Assembly (NCBI GenBank): GCA_016713535.1
Contig: JADJOY010000027.1
Span: 80,684-144,683, forward strand
Length of the DNA: 64,000 nt
DNA from: JADJOY01 sp016713535 [NCBI: Deltaproteobacteria bacterium]
GTDB taxonomy: Bacteria > JADJOY01
Reading direction: 5' to 3'
Both the position numbers and the translations under genes were made by a program. Each line of letters begins with the position of its first letter. Within the stretch, counting starts at the first letter, position 1. This document shows, one piece after another, positions 41,293 to 50,625 of this stretch. The notes beneath the pieces were generated by a model. It was given only the letters and a program-made list of their open reading frames with translations, was not told the origin of the DNA and ran no database searches.

Positions 41293-44028
41293 CTAGTGGC
41301 GATCGGCCGTCAACTGGCGCCAGGCGCTGGCCCGGAGCGGCCTCATGCCTCGTCCGGCGCCAACTCCGGTGGAGGAGGACGTCACGGGCAGCCGCACGGT
41401 CGCGCGCGTCCCCTCGCCCACCACGCTCGTCAGCGTGAGCGTCCCGCCGTGCTCCTCGACGATGCGGCGGCAGAGCGCGAGCCCGAGGCCGGTGCCACGC
41501 CCGGGCTCGCGGGTGGTGAAGAACGGATCGAAGACCCGCTCGATGTTGTCGGGGGCGATGCCGCAGCCGTCGTCCGCGATCACGATCTCGAGGTCGTCGC
41601 CGACGTGCCGGGTCGTGACCCAGATCGAGCCACGGCCCTCGGGCAGCGCGAAGAGCGCGTTCTTGAGCAGATTCAGGAACACCTGGTTGATGCGACCCGC
41701 GCGGCACACGACCGTGGCGTCGGCGCACAGGTCGACGTGGAACTGCACCTTGGTGGCGTTCCCGGCGCCGGCGAGCAGCAGCGTCGAGCGCAGCGACTGG
41801 TTGAGGTCGGTGCGCTCGGGCGCGAGGTTCGGGTGCGGCTCGGAGACCGACTTGAGCTCCTTGATGAGCGTCTGGATGCGCTCGAGGCCGACGTTCGCGG
41901 AGCCGAGCAGCTCGAGGCACACCGGCCCGAGCTTCCCGGTGTCGCCGGTGCGCATCATGTCGGCGATCAGCTCGTCGAGGGCGAACACCGCGTTCGAGAT
42001 GAAGCCGAGCGGGTTGAGCAGCTCGTGCGCGAGGCCGGCGGTGAGCACCCGCATGGAGGTGGAGGTCTCGGTGGCGAGCGAGTCGACCCGCTCCTCCTTG
42101 CGCTTGAGCAGCCGCGCGATCGCCGCGAGCAGCTCGCGGACGTTGAAGGGCTTGCTCAGGTAGACGTCGGCGCCGTGGCGGCGCGCCTCGACGCGGTCCT
42201 CGGCCTGCCCGCGGGCGGTGAGCATGATGATGGGGATCGGTCGCGTGCGGGGGTCGCGGCGGAGCTGCTCGCACAGCCAGTAACCGTCGCGGCGCGGCAT
42301 CATCAGGTCGGTGATCACCAGGTCGGGCAGGTCGGAGCGGGCGCGCTCCCAGCCCTCCTCGCCGTCGGCGGCGGTGATCACGTGGTACTCGGAGGCGAGC
42401 TGGAGCGCGATGAAACGCGCCAGGTCGCGGGAGTCCTCGACCACCAGCACGGTGCCGTGGCGCGGTCCCACCTCGAGACGCGCGGTGGTGCGGCGGTCGG
42501 CGACGTCGTAGAGCTCGCCGTAGCGGTACTCGGCGGACTCGGAGATGGTCTGCACCCAGGCGCCGAGGCCAACGTCCTCCTCGCGGCGGGCGAGGCCGGT
42601 GTCGCTGCGGGCGACGCGGCGGTCGATGCGATCGTCGGGGATCCCCTGCGGCCCCCGCGGCAGCCGCACCGTGAAGGTGGAGCCCTCGCCGGGGACGCTC
42701 TCCACCGCGACCGCGCCGCCGTGCAGCTCGACGAACTCGCGCACCAGCGCGAGCCCGATGCCGGTGCCGCCCTTGGAGCGAGTCGCGGTGGCGTCGACCT
42801 GGCTGAAGCGCTCGAAGATCCGCGCGTGGTGCTCGGGCGCGATGCCGATGCCCGAGTCCGCGACCTCGATCTCGACGTGCTCGGGCGCCTCCGCGAGGGA
42901 CACCCGGATGCGGCCGTGCGCGGGCGTGAACTTGATCGCGTTGGAGAGCAGGTTGAGGACCACCTTCTCGACGCGCAGGCGGTCGAGGGTGACGCGCACC
43001 GGGTGGTCCGGCATGTGGGTCTCGAGATCGAGCGAGCGCCACGAGAACATCGGGCCGGCCTGCACCGTGATGCCGTGGATGAGCTCCGTGAGGTCGAACT
43101 CCTCGAGCCGGAGCCGCGCCTGCGCGGCCTCGACCCGCGCCAGGTCGAGCAGGTCGTTGATGAGCCGCATCAGGCTCAGCCCGTTGCGGCGGATCACCTC
43201 GAGGTACTCGAGCTGGCGGCCGCCGGAGCCCGCCTCCGGTGACGAGCCCAGGCTCTCGAGTGCCCCCAGCATGAGCGTCAGCGGCGTCCGCATCTCGTGC
43301 GAGATGTTCGCCATGAAGTCGCTCTTCATGCGGTCGACCTCTTTCAGGCGACCGAGAGCCGACTCGAGGTTGGAGCTGGTGCGCGCGAGCTCGGTGCGGC
43401 TCAGGTAGTCGCTGCGCGCCAGGTCGTACTTGAAGTACGCCATGAGCACGCTGGCACCCGAGCCGGTGATCACGAAGAAGGTCGCGGCGATCAGGTCGCG
43501 CCCCGGCACGTCGGAGGGCCACAGCCAGAAGCACACCGGGACGACCGCGATGATCGCGAGGACGTTCGAGAGCGCCCAGCTCGGGCGCCAGAACGGCAAG
43601 AGCCCCGAGCCGTAGAGGATCAGGATGAAGCCGAAGATGTAGGCGGTGAAGCTCTCACCCGAGCGCGGCAGCATGGGCGCGATGAAGGCGCCGCAGATCC
43701 ACAGCCAGATCCAGAAGACCTCCCAGGTGTAGCGCTGGAAGCGCTCGCGGTGGACCAGCACCAAGAGCGCCGTGCCGAGGCCGATCACGGCAAGCCGGAG
43801 CGCCAGGAACGTCGCCCAGTGCGCCGGCGCGAGCAGGTAGTCGAAGAACGACCACGCCAGGTAGGTCGGATTGAAGACGCACGCCGACCAGAAGAGCACC
43901 CGCAGGTTGCGGCGGCGCAGCTCCTCGTGGAATCCAGCTTCGATCGCGGGGTCGATCCGCGCCCCGGGAGCGCGGTCGCCGTGGGGGGCGCGCTCCCGGT
44001 CGTCCGCGGCGTGCGCCTGCTCTGCCAT
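41293..44028 (-). CDS. Membrane hybrid sensor kinase with two kinase modules (TM-HK-REC-HK)
   Basis: A 911-aa protein. About six hydrophobic spans lie between residues 45 and 215 (e.g. ALRLAVIGLGTALLVLVH, YIFGFILILYGSGLLPFW), resembling the sensor region of PhcS-like kinases. The first kinase has the H-box MANISHEMRTPLTLML (His ~240) and HATPase motifs LLSNAIKFT, DSGIGIA and GTGIGLAL. A receiver follows at ~525-640 (TVLVVEDSRDLARF, phospho-acceptor in VITDLMMPRR, Lys in LSKPFN). A second kinase follows with AGLAHELLNPLGF (His ~666), LKNALFALP, DDGCGIAP and GTGLGLAL. Both kinases retain the residues needed for activity. The ligand is unknown; see the cluster comment in the findings. Confidence 0.92.
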   Translation of the reverse strand: MAEQAHAADDRERAPHGDRAPGARIDPAIEAGFHEELRRRNLRVLFWSACVFNPTYLAWSFFDYLLAPAHWATFLALRLAVIGLGTALLVLVHRERFQRYTWEVFWIWLWICGAFIAPMLPRSGESFTAYIFGFILILYGSGLLPFWRPSWALSNVLAIIAVVPVCFWLWPSDVPGRDLIAATFFVITGSGASVLMAYFKYDLARSDYLSRTELARTSSNLESALGRLKEVDRMKSDFMANISHEMRTPLTLMLGALESLGSSPEAGSGGRQLEYLEVIRRNGLSLMRLINDLLDLARVEAAQARLRLEEFDLTELIHGITVQAGPMFSWRSLDLETHMPDHPVRVTLDRLRVEKVVLNLLSNAIKFTPAHGRIRVSLAEAPEHVEIEVADSGIGIAPEHHARIFERFSQVDATATRSKGGTGIGLALVREFVELHGGAVAVESVPGEGSTFTVRLPRGPQGIPDDRIDRRVARSDTGLARREEDVGLGAWVQTISESAEYRYGELYDVADRRTTARLEVGPRHGTVLVVEDSRDLARFIALQLASEYHVITAADGEEGWERARSDLPDLVITDLMMPRRDGYWLCEQLRRDPRTRPIPIIMLTARGQAEDRVEARRHGADVYLSKPFNVRELLAAIARLLKRKEERVDSLATETSTSMRVLTAGLAHELLNPLGFISNAVFALDELIADMMRTGDTGKLGPVCLELLGSANVGLERIQTLIKELKSVSEPHPNLAPERTDLNQSLRSTLLLAGAGNATKVQFHVDLCADATVVCRAGRINQVFLNLLKNALFALPEGRGSIWVTTRHVGDDLEIVIADDGCGIAPDNIERVFDPFFTTREPGRGTGLGLALCRRIVEEHGGTLTLTSVVGEGTRATVRLPVTSSSTGVGAGRGMRPLRASAWRQLTADRH

Positions 44029-44056
44029 TCGTCGAGGGATCTGGCCGGTGGGAGGG

Positions 44057-45535
44057 TCAGTGGCGCCGGACGATCAGCATGTAATAGGCCTGACCGGGCT
44101 CGAGGCGGACCTCGGCCTCCGCCTCCGGCGGCAGCTTGGCGGCCATCGCGCGCAGCTGGTCGGCGGTTCGGTAGATCATCGACCAGTCGAGCACGAACTC
44201 GGGCGACCAGTAGTCCTGGTTCGGTCCCACGGCGTTGCCGACCACGAGCAGGCCGCCGGGGCGCAGGCGATCGTAGAGGCCCCGCACCAGGTCACGCGCG
44301 GCCGCGTCGCCGAGGTAGTCGAAGAGCCCGGTGGCGAGGATCACGTCCTGCTCCTCGGTCACCGGCACCAGGCCTGCGTCCTGGAGGAGCTGCGTGAACG
44401 ACACGTTGAGGCACTGGATGCTGCCCTGGCTGCCCGACGCGGCGAGGACCGGCTGGCTCTCGTTGTAGGCGAAGCTCAGCGCCTCGTCGTCCTGGTCGAT
44501 GAGGGTCCACAGCAGCCGGCCCGCCCAGGCACCACGGCGCTGGATCAGCCACGGCACCTCGCGCGCCGGACCGCAGCCGAGGCTGGTGACGCGGAAGGTG
44601 GCGGCGGGATCGGTGAGCGCGGCCGAGCGGCCGAGGTCGGCGTCGATGAGCTCGACCGCGAAGCGCGTGCGGGTGCGGACCCCGGCCGGCGAGGGGTGCT
44701 CGATCCACAGCTTGTGGAACACCCGCGCGAACACCGAGTCGCCTTCGAAGGCGTCGTTGTAGCAGTGGATCATCACCCGGTAGTCGCCCGGATAGCCGAG
44801 CGGCTTGTCGTACGAGCGGCGCACGCATGGGCAGTCGAGCAGCAGCGGCGTCAGGATCGCCTCGGTGTACTCCTTGGCGGCCGACCACGCGTCCGGGTTG
44901 GTGAGCGAGCGCGAGGCAGCCGCGCACGCGGCGAGGCGAAGCTCGGTCCAGGGCGCGCGCAGCGCCTCGGCGGCGCGGTGGGTGAGGTCCTCGATCGCCC
45001 GGCGCGCGCCGGCACCCTGGCTCTTGTAGCGGGTCTCGTGGCGGCCGAGCGAGTGGCGGTGGAACTGCACGAAGCGCGCGGCGCGGCACACCGCCTCCAG
45101 GTAGTCGCGCGGGATCTCCTCGGCGAAGGGGTCGCTCCCGCGCGCCAGCTCGCGGCGGAGCTGCTCCTCGGCGTCCTGGCGGCCGATCTCGGGCAGGTCG
45201 ATGAAGCCGGTCACCAGCCCGACGCACACCCGCGTGCGGCGCGCGCCGCTCTCGACACGCGCGATGCGCGCCCGTCCCTGGTAGACGCGCCGGCCGTAGA
45301 GCTCGAGGGCGAGGTCGAGCTCGCCGCCGGGCTCGAAGCCCAGCGAGCCGTTGGCCCCCCCGGCGAGGAACGAGAGGCCGTTCATGGAGAGGTCGTACAC
45401 CGGGAACTCGCCCCGGTCGCTCACGATCACGGGCCGGGCCTCGCGAGAGACCAGGTCCCGGACGCGGGTGCGCTCCGGCCGGAAGAACATCGCGCGACCG
45501 ACGCTGCCCACCAGCTCTTCGTACGACTTGGCCAA
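44057..45535 (-). CDS. PilZ-domain methyltransferase, possible PhcB-like signal synthase
   Basis: A 492-aa protein. Residues ~15-115 are PilZ-like (PVIVSDRGEFPVYDLSMNGL then SF, matching the D/NxSxxG motif; the RxxxR arm is seen only loosely). The rest is a SAM methyltransferase: KPLGYPGDYRVM (cf. the KPxGYxGD motif of the EF/3-hydroxypalmitate methyl ester biosynthesis family), motif I VTSLGCGPAREVPWL, TLIDQDDEALSFAYN and VILATGLFDYLGD. The methyltransferase part resembles the family that includes PhcB. It is first in a 3-gene set with two sensor kinases. PilZ would bind c-di-GMP and control synthesis, as an inference. Confidence 0.82.
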   Translation of the reverse strand: MAKSYEELVGSVGRAMFFRPERTRVRDLVSREARPVIVSDRGEFPVYDLSMNGLSFLAGGANGSLGFEPGGELDLALELYGRRVYQGRARIARVESGARRTRVCVGLVTGFIDLPEIGRQDAEEQLRRELARGSDPFAEEIPRDYLEAVCRAARFVQFHRHSLGRHETRYKSQGAGARRAIEDLTHRAAEALRAPWTELRLAACAAASRSLTNPDAWSAAKEYTEAILTPLLLDCPCVRRSYDKPLGYPGDYRVMIHCYNDAFEGDSVFARVFHKLWIEHPSPAGVRTRTRFAVELIDADLGRSAALTDPAATFRVTSLGCGPAREVPWLIQRRGAWAGRLLWTLIDQDDEALSFAYNESQPVLAASGSQGSIQCLNVSFTQLLQDAGLVPVTEEQDVILATGLFDYLGDAAARDLVRGLYDRLRPGGLLVVGNAVGPNQDYWSPEFVLDWSMIYRTADQLRAMAAKLPPEAEAEVRLEPGQAYYMLIVRRH

Positions 45536-45689
45536 GGATCCCCTCCGCTCGATTCGCCCGCCCGGCGCCGTTCCTCCCCCGCTTCCGGCTCGCGGCGGCG
45601 CGCAACTCTACCGCAACCGCGCGGTGCGCTGCGCACCGCGCCAGGTTCCTCGCACCACACTTCTTGCGGGGGTCTGTTCCGGGCCCCAC

Positions 45690-46300
45690 CCCAAGCCGGC
45701 TCGGCTTCGCTCGTCGAGTCGTTGAACGAAGCCACGTGGGCCTGGCGACGGGGGATGGAACCCCCGTCGCTACGATCGCGTTCGTAGCGCGGGGGGCTCC
45801 GAACATAGGGGCTCGAGCTCGGAGGGCACGCCTCCAGCGGGCCGGAGCGACGCAGAGGCGGTGAATCGTTCCACCAGGGCCGTTCTCGTAAGCCACGTTG
45901 CCCCGGCGACGGGGGATGGAACCCCCGTCGCTACGATTGCGTTCGTAGCGCGGGGGCCCCGAACATAGGGGCTCGAGCTCGGAGGGCACGCCTCCAGCGG
46001 GCCGGAGCGACGGAGAGGCGGTGAATCGTTCCACCAGGGTCGTTCGAGGAAGCCACGTGGCCCTGGCGACGGGGGATGGAACCCCCGTCGCTACGATCGC
46101 GTTCGTAGCGCGGGGCTCCGAACATAGGGGCTCGAGCTCCGGAGGGCACGCCTCCAGCGGGCCGGAGCGACGGAGAGGCGGTGAATCGTTCCACCAGGGT
46201 CGTTCGAGGAAGCCACGTGGCCCTGGCGACGGGGGATGGAACCCCCGTCGCTACGATTGCGTTCGTAGCGCGGGGGGCTCCGTCCCCCCGCGGCCGCAGT
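45690..46300. repeat. Four tandem copies of the three-hairpin element, exact 160-bp period
   Basis: GCGACGGGGGATGGAACCCC starts at 45746, 45906, 46066 and 46226, each exactly 160 bp apart. Each unit has the hairpins GCGACGGGGG/CCCCCGTCGC, CTACGA/TCGTAG and (in the last copy, complete) CGCGGGGGG/CCCCCCGCG, then GGCTCGAGCTC, GGAGGGCACGCCTCC and GAATCGTTCCACCAGGG. The exact period suggests recent expansion. It lies upstream of the PilZ-methyltransferase and downstream of fbiC. Confidence 0.95.
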
Positions 46301-46350
46301 CGCGCCCTCCGGACCGGTCGAGCGAGCGGCGCGCTCGCGCCTCGGGTTAC

Positions 46351-47045
46351 GCGGCGACCGAGTCGGTGGCGGTCGGGCCGTAGAGCGTCGTGCGCCGCAC
46401 CAGCGGCCGGCCGAGCGGTGCGACGAGATCTTCCGGGGGTCTGTTCCAGACCCCCGCCCCGCCAAGAGCGCGGTCTCGGCGGGGCCCCACCCCCAAAGCC
46501 GGCTCGCTGAGCGCGCCGACGCGCCGCTGGCGCGTGCCGATCGTCGGCCGGCCTCAGGCGGCGACCGAGTCGGTGGCGGTCGGGCCGTAGAGCGTCGTGC
46601 GCCGCACCAGCGGCCGGCCGAGCGGTGCGACGAGGTCTTCCGGGGGTCTGTTCCAGACCCCCGCCCCGCCAAGAGCGCGGTCTCGGCGGGGCCCCACCCC
46701 CAAAGCCGGCTCGCTGCGCGCCGACGCGCGCTGGCGCGTGCCGATCGTCGGCCGGCCTCAGGCGGCGACCGAGTCGGTGGCGGTCGGGCCGTAGAGCGTC
46801 GTGCGACGCACCAGCGGCCGGCCGAGCGGTGCGACGAGGTCTTCCGGGGGTCTGTTCCAGACCCCCGCCCCGCCAAGAGCGCGGTCTCGGCGGGGCCCCA
46901 CCCCCAAAGCCGGCTCGCTGAGCGCGCCGACGCGCCGCTGGCGCGTGCCGATCGTCGGCCGGCCTCAGGCGGCGACCGAGTCGGTGGCGGTCGGGCCGTA
47001 GAGCGTCGTGCGCCGCACCAGCGGCCGGCCGAGCGGTGCGACGAG
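46351..47045. repeat. Four-copy ~206-bp array built on the fbiC 3' end
   Basis: GCGGCGACCGAGTCGGTGG occurs at 46351, 46558, 46762 and 46969 (periods 207, 204, 207). The copy at 46969 is the genuine end of fbiC (stop at 46965-46967). Each unit holds about 80 bp of the last fbiC codons, then TCTTCCGGGGGTCTGTTCC, AGACCCCCG and GGTCTCGGCGGGGCCCCACC. The hairpins GGGGGTCTG-TTC-CAGACCCCC and GGCCGGCC-type are present. So the array duplicates the end of a coding gene three times. Confidence 0.92.
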
Positions 47046-49311
47046 GGCCACGAGCTCGTCGTCGGTCATGCCCTGGCCGTGGGAGGGCGCCCGCGGCGCG
47101 GCTGATGTTCTCGTTCATGAGCGTTCCGCCGAGGTCGTCGGCGCCGGCTCGCAGGGCCTGCTGCGCGCCCTCGATCCCCATCTTCACCCACGACGTCTGG
47201 ATGTGGTCGATGGCGCCGTGGAGCGCGATGCGCGCCACGGCGTGCATCAGCAACGCCTCGCGGAAGGTCGGCCCGGGGCGGGACAGCCCCTTCAGGAAGA
47301 GCGGTGCCGCCATGTGCACGAACGGCAGCGGCACTACCTCGGTGAAGCCGCCGGTCTCGCGCTGCAGCGCGCGGGCGCGCAGCAGGTGGCGCGCCCAGTG
47401 GATGGGCTGGTCGACGTGCCCGAACATGATGGTCACGTTCGAGCGCAGCCCCACGCGGTGCGCGGTGCGGTGGACGTCGAGCCAGGTGTCGGTGTCGAGC
47501 TTGTCGGGGCAGATGACCTGCCGGACCTCGTCGTCGAGGATCTCCGCGGCGGTGCCGGGCAGCGTGGCCAAGCCCGCGCTCTTGAGCTCGCGGAGGAAGC
47601 TCTCGAGCGGCATGCCGAGGCGGCGGGCACCCTCGTGGACCTCGAGCGCGGTGAAGCCGTGGATGTGGATGCCGGGTGCCGCGTCGCGCACGGCGCGCGC
47701 GATCGTCACGTAGGTCGAGCCGTCGAAGTCCGGGTGGATGCCACCCTGCAGGCAGACCTCGGTGGCGCCGTTCGCCGCCGCCTCGACCACCCGCGCGGCG
47801 ATCTCGTCGATCGACAGCAGGTACGGCGTGCCGCGCAGGTTGAGCGAGAGGGCACCCTTGCTGAACGCGCAGAAACGGCACCGGTAGGTGCACACGTTGG
47901 TGTAGTTGATGTTGCGGTTGCGGACGTAGGTGACGGCGTCGCCGACCACCGCCCGGCGCAGCTCGTCGGCGACCGCGCACACCCGCTCGACTTCACGCCC
48001 GCGCGCCCCGAAGAGGGTCACCACCTCGCGCTCGCCCGCCTCCTGACCCGCGAGGACGCCCGCGAGCACCTCGTCGACGGCGGTGCGTGGCGGCGAGTTC
48101 GGCGCGCGCCGCGGGCGCTCGACGAGCCGCGGCGGCGAGCGGTCGGCGCCCGCGAACCAGCGCTCGGCGCGATCGAGGGCGCCGGCATCGCTCGCGAGCA
48201 GCACCGGGCGGCGCATCCCCTCGTCGAGCCAGCGCTCGGGCTCGTTGGCGAAGCGCGGATAGATCGTGAGCCGCGAGACCAGCTCGAAGCCACGCGCCTC
48301 GCTGACCTCGCGCAGCCGATCGACCTCCGGCCACGGCCGCTCCGGGTTCACGTGATCGGGCGTGACCGGCGAGATCCCGCCCCAGTCGTTGATGCCGGCG
48401 TCGAGGAGCGCGCCGAAGTCGTCGCTCAGGTTGGGGGGCGCCTGCAGGCTGATCGAGGTGGGCAGGAGGACGCGCGCCGCCGCCACGGTCCACAGCAGGT
48501 CGTCGTGGCCGCACGCCGGGTCGTGCTTCATGGGTGTACCCGGCTTGGGCAGGAAGTTCTGGACGATGACCTCCTGCACGTGGCCGTACAGGAGGTGCGA
48601 CTCACGGATGGCGAGCAAGGCCTCGAGGCGCTCGCCGCGGGTCTCGCCGATCCCGATCAGGATGCCGGTGGTGAGCGGGATCGCGAGCTGACCGGCGGCC
48701 TCGAGGGTGGCGAGGCGGCGCGCGGCCGTCTTGTCGGGCGAGGCGACGTGCGCGCCCTCGCCCTCGTGGAGCCGGTCGGCGAGCGACTCCATCATCACGC
48801 CCTGCGAGGCGCTCACGGCGCGCAGCCGGCGCATCTCGGCGGCCGAGAGTGCGCCACCGTTGACGTGCGGCAGGAGATCGGTCTCGTCGAGCACCTTGCG
48901 AGCGGCGGCGACGATGTAGTCGACCGTCGACTCGTAGCCGTGATCGGCGAGCCAGCGCGCCGCGACGGGGTAGCGGCTCTCGGGCGACTCGCCGAGGGTG
49001 ATGAGCGCCTCCTTGCAGCCGACCTCGGCGCCGGCCTTCGCCACCGCCACGACCTCGTCGAGGCTCATGTAGGCGGCCGGCAGCTTCGTGGGGCTCTGCG
49101 CGAACGTGCAGTACCCGCAGCGATCGCGACACAGCCGCGTGAGCGGGATGAAGACCTTGGGCGAGAAGGTCACGTGCCGCCCGAAGGCGGCGTCGCGGAT
49201 CGCGGCGGCGCGCGCCAGCAGGTCGGCCAGCGAAGCCGTGAGCAGCGCGCGGGCCGCAGGGTCGGCGGCGAGCCGGGTCAGCCCCGTCAGGTCCTCGGAA
49301 GGAAGCGACAT
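46965..49311 (-). CDS. fbiC: 7,8-didemethyl-8-hydroxy-5-deazariboflavin (FO) synthase, fused CofG-CofH, frameshifted
   Basis: Fused FO synthase that makes the deazaflavin chromophore of coenzyme F420 from tyrosine and the ribityl-diaminouracil. The CofG half has CRDRCGYCTF (C61, C65, C68) and the CofH half has CTYRCRFCAF near residue 472, both standard radical SAM CX3CX2C clusters, plus IMFGHVDQPIHWARH and NENISRAAGA. The start at 49311 gives MSLPSEDLTGLTRL. After RAAGA the literal frame turns into Arg/Pro-rich text; dropping one C in the GCCCTCCC run near 47083 restores SHGQGMTDDELVALVAPLGR and a natural ending TTLYGPTATDSVAA with the stop at 46965. The 2347-nt span minus one gives 781 aa, normal for FbiC. 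Confidence 0.9.
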
Positions 49312-49443
49312 GGCACGAGCTCGGCCGGCGATCGGAGACGGGTCGAATGGCGCGTTCGGCGGGCATGTCGCCGAAGCCACGAGATCTTACCCAACCGCCG
49401 CCAAAGTTGGCGCCGCGCGGTTCATGTCGGCGATCGGGTCGGC

Positions 49444-49516
49444 ACAGGGATCGACGGCATCGGCGACGTCACGCCGGCGCGTATCGCCGGTCGCGCGACG
49501 CGCGACCCTCCGGCCT
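49444..49516. repeat. Single dispersed copy of the 57-kb repeat unit
   Basis: ACAGGGATCGACGGCATCGG, CGACG, then GTATCGCCGG, the palindrome GGTCGCGCG-A-CGCGCGACC and CTCCGGCC match the core of the array at 56930-58165 almost base for base. It lies between fbiC and the glutaminase gene, downstream of the glutaminase stop. Confidence 0.85.
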
Positions 49517-49552
49517 GGCCGTGCCGGATCCCGGCGAGGCCGGCAGCCTCGC

Positions 49553-50593
49553 TCAGCCGCTGCCGCGGGCGCGGCGGGGATTGAGCTCGCCGACGATGTC
49601 GGGGCCGGTGAAGCCCGACTCGAACAGGTGCAGCCCGAAGCGCCGCGCCAGCTCGACGCACGCGCCGACGCCACGCACGCTGTTTCCCTTGGAGTCGAGC
49701 GGCGGCGAGAAGAGACCGATGCCGAGCTTGCCGGGCACCACGGCGACGATGCCGCCGCCCACGCCGCTCTTGGCGGGCAGCCCGACCTCGTAGACCCACT
49801 GCCCGGCCGAGTCGTACATGCCGCACGTGTACATGACGCTCAGCAGGTCGCGTACGAACTCCTGGCGCAGCGCGCGCTCGCCGGTGACCGGGTTCACGCC
49901 GCCGTTGGCGAGGGTGGCGCCGACCATCGCCAGGTCGTGAGCCGTGACCAGCACCGAGCACTGCTGGAAGTAGAGGTCGAGCGTGTCGTCGACGCGGTCG
50001 CTGATCATGCCGAAGTTGAGCATCAGGTGGCCGATGGCGCGGTTGCGGTGCCCGGTGCTGCGCTCGGACATGTAGACGCCGTTGTCGACGTGCACCGGGT
50101 GGCCGACGTAGCGCCCGAACATCGCGAGCATGCGCTTCACGCGGTCCGGTAGGTCCTTGCCGGCCACGAGGTCGGCCGTGGCGATGGCGCCGGCGTTGAC
50201 CATCGGGTTGTAGGGGCGGTTCGAGACCTCGTCGAGCTCGATCGAGTTGAAGGCCTCGCCGGTCGGCTCGACGCCTACCTTGGCGAGCACCGCCTCGCGT
50301 CCCTGGTCCTCGAGGGCGAGCCCGAAGATCAGCGGCTTCGACACCGACTGGATCGTGAAGGTCTGCTGGTGGTCGCCCACGTCGACGCTCTGGCCGTCGA
50401 CGGTGACCACCGAGAGCCCGAACCAGTTCGGATCCGCGAGCGCGAGCTCGGGGATGTAGCTCGCCACCACGCCGTCCATCACCGGCGCGTATTGGCCGTG
50501 GATCTCGAGCAGCGCCTCGCGCAGCGGCGAGGCGGCGGCCTTCATGCGGCCCAGCAGCGCGTCGAGGGCGTTGCCGGACTTGGGGGTCGACAT
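49553..50593 (-). CDS. glsA: Glutaminase (serine-dependent beta-lactamase-fold)
   Basis: A 346-aa glutaminase that hydrolyses L-glutamine to glutamate and ammonia. The SxxK motif is [15 protein letters not shown] (near residue 80), with the family motifs [47 protein letters not shown] and [31 protein letters not shown]. Length is slightly above the usual ~305-aa enzyme. It begins [15 protein letters not shown]. It lies 32 bp downstream of the MinD-like gene. The role in acid resistance or nitrogen supply cannot be decided from sequence. Confidence 0.95.
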   Translation of the reverse strand: MSTPKSGNALDALLGRMKAAASPLREALLEIHGQYAPVMDGVVASYIPELALADPNWFGLSVVTVDGQSVDVGDHQQTFTIQSVSKPLIFGLALEDQGREAVLAKVGVEPTGEAFNSIELDEVSNRPYNPMVNAGAIATADLVAGKDLPDRVKRMLAMFGRYVGHPVHVDNGVYMSERSTGHRNRAIGHLMLNFGMISDRVDDTLDLYFQQCSVLVTAHDLAMVGATLANGGVNPVTGERALRQEFVRDLLSVMYTCGMYDSAGQWVYEVGLPAKSGVGGGIVAVVPGKLGIGLFSPPLDSKGNSVRGVGACVELARRFGLHLFESGFTGPDIVGELNPRRARGSG

Positions 50594-50625
50594 GGGCGGA
50601 TCTCCAGGAGGGGCGAGAGCGCGCG

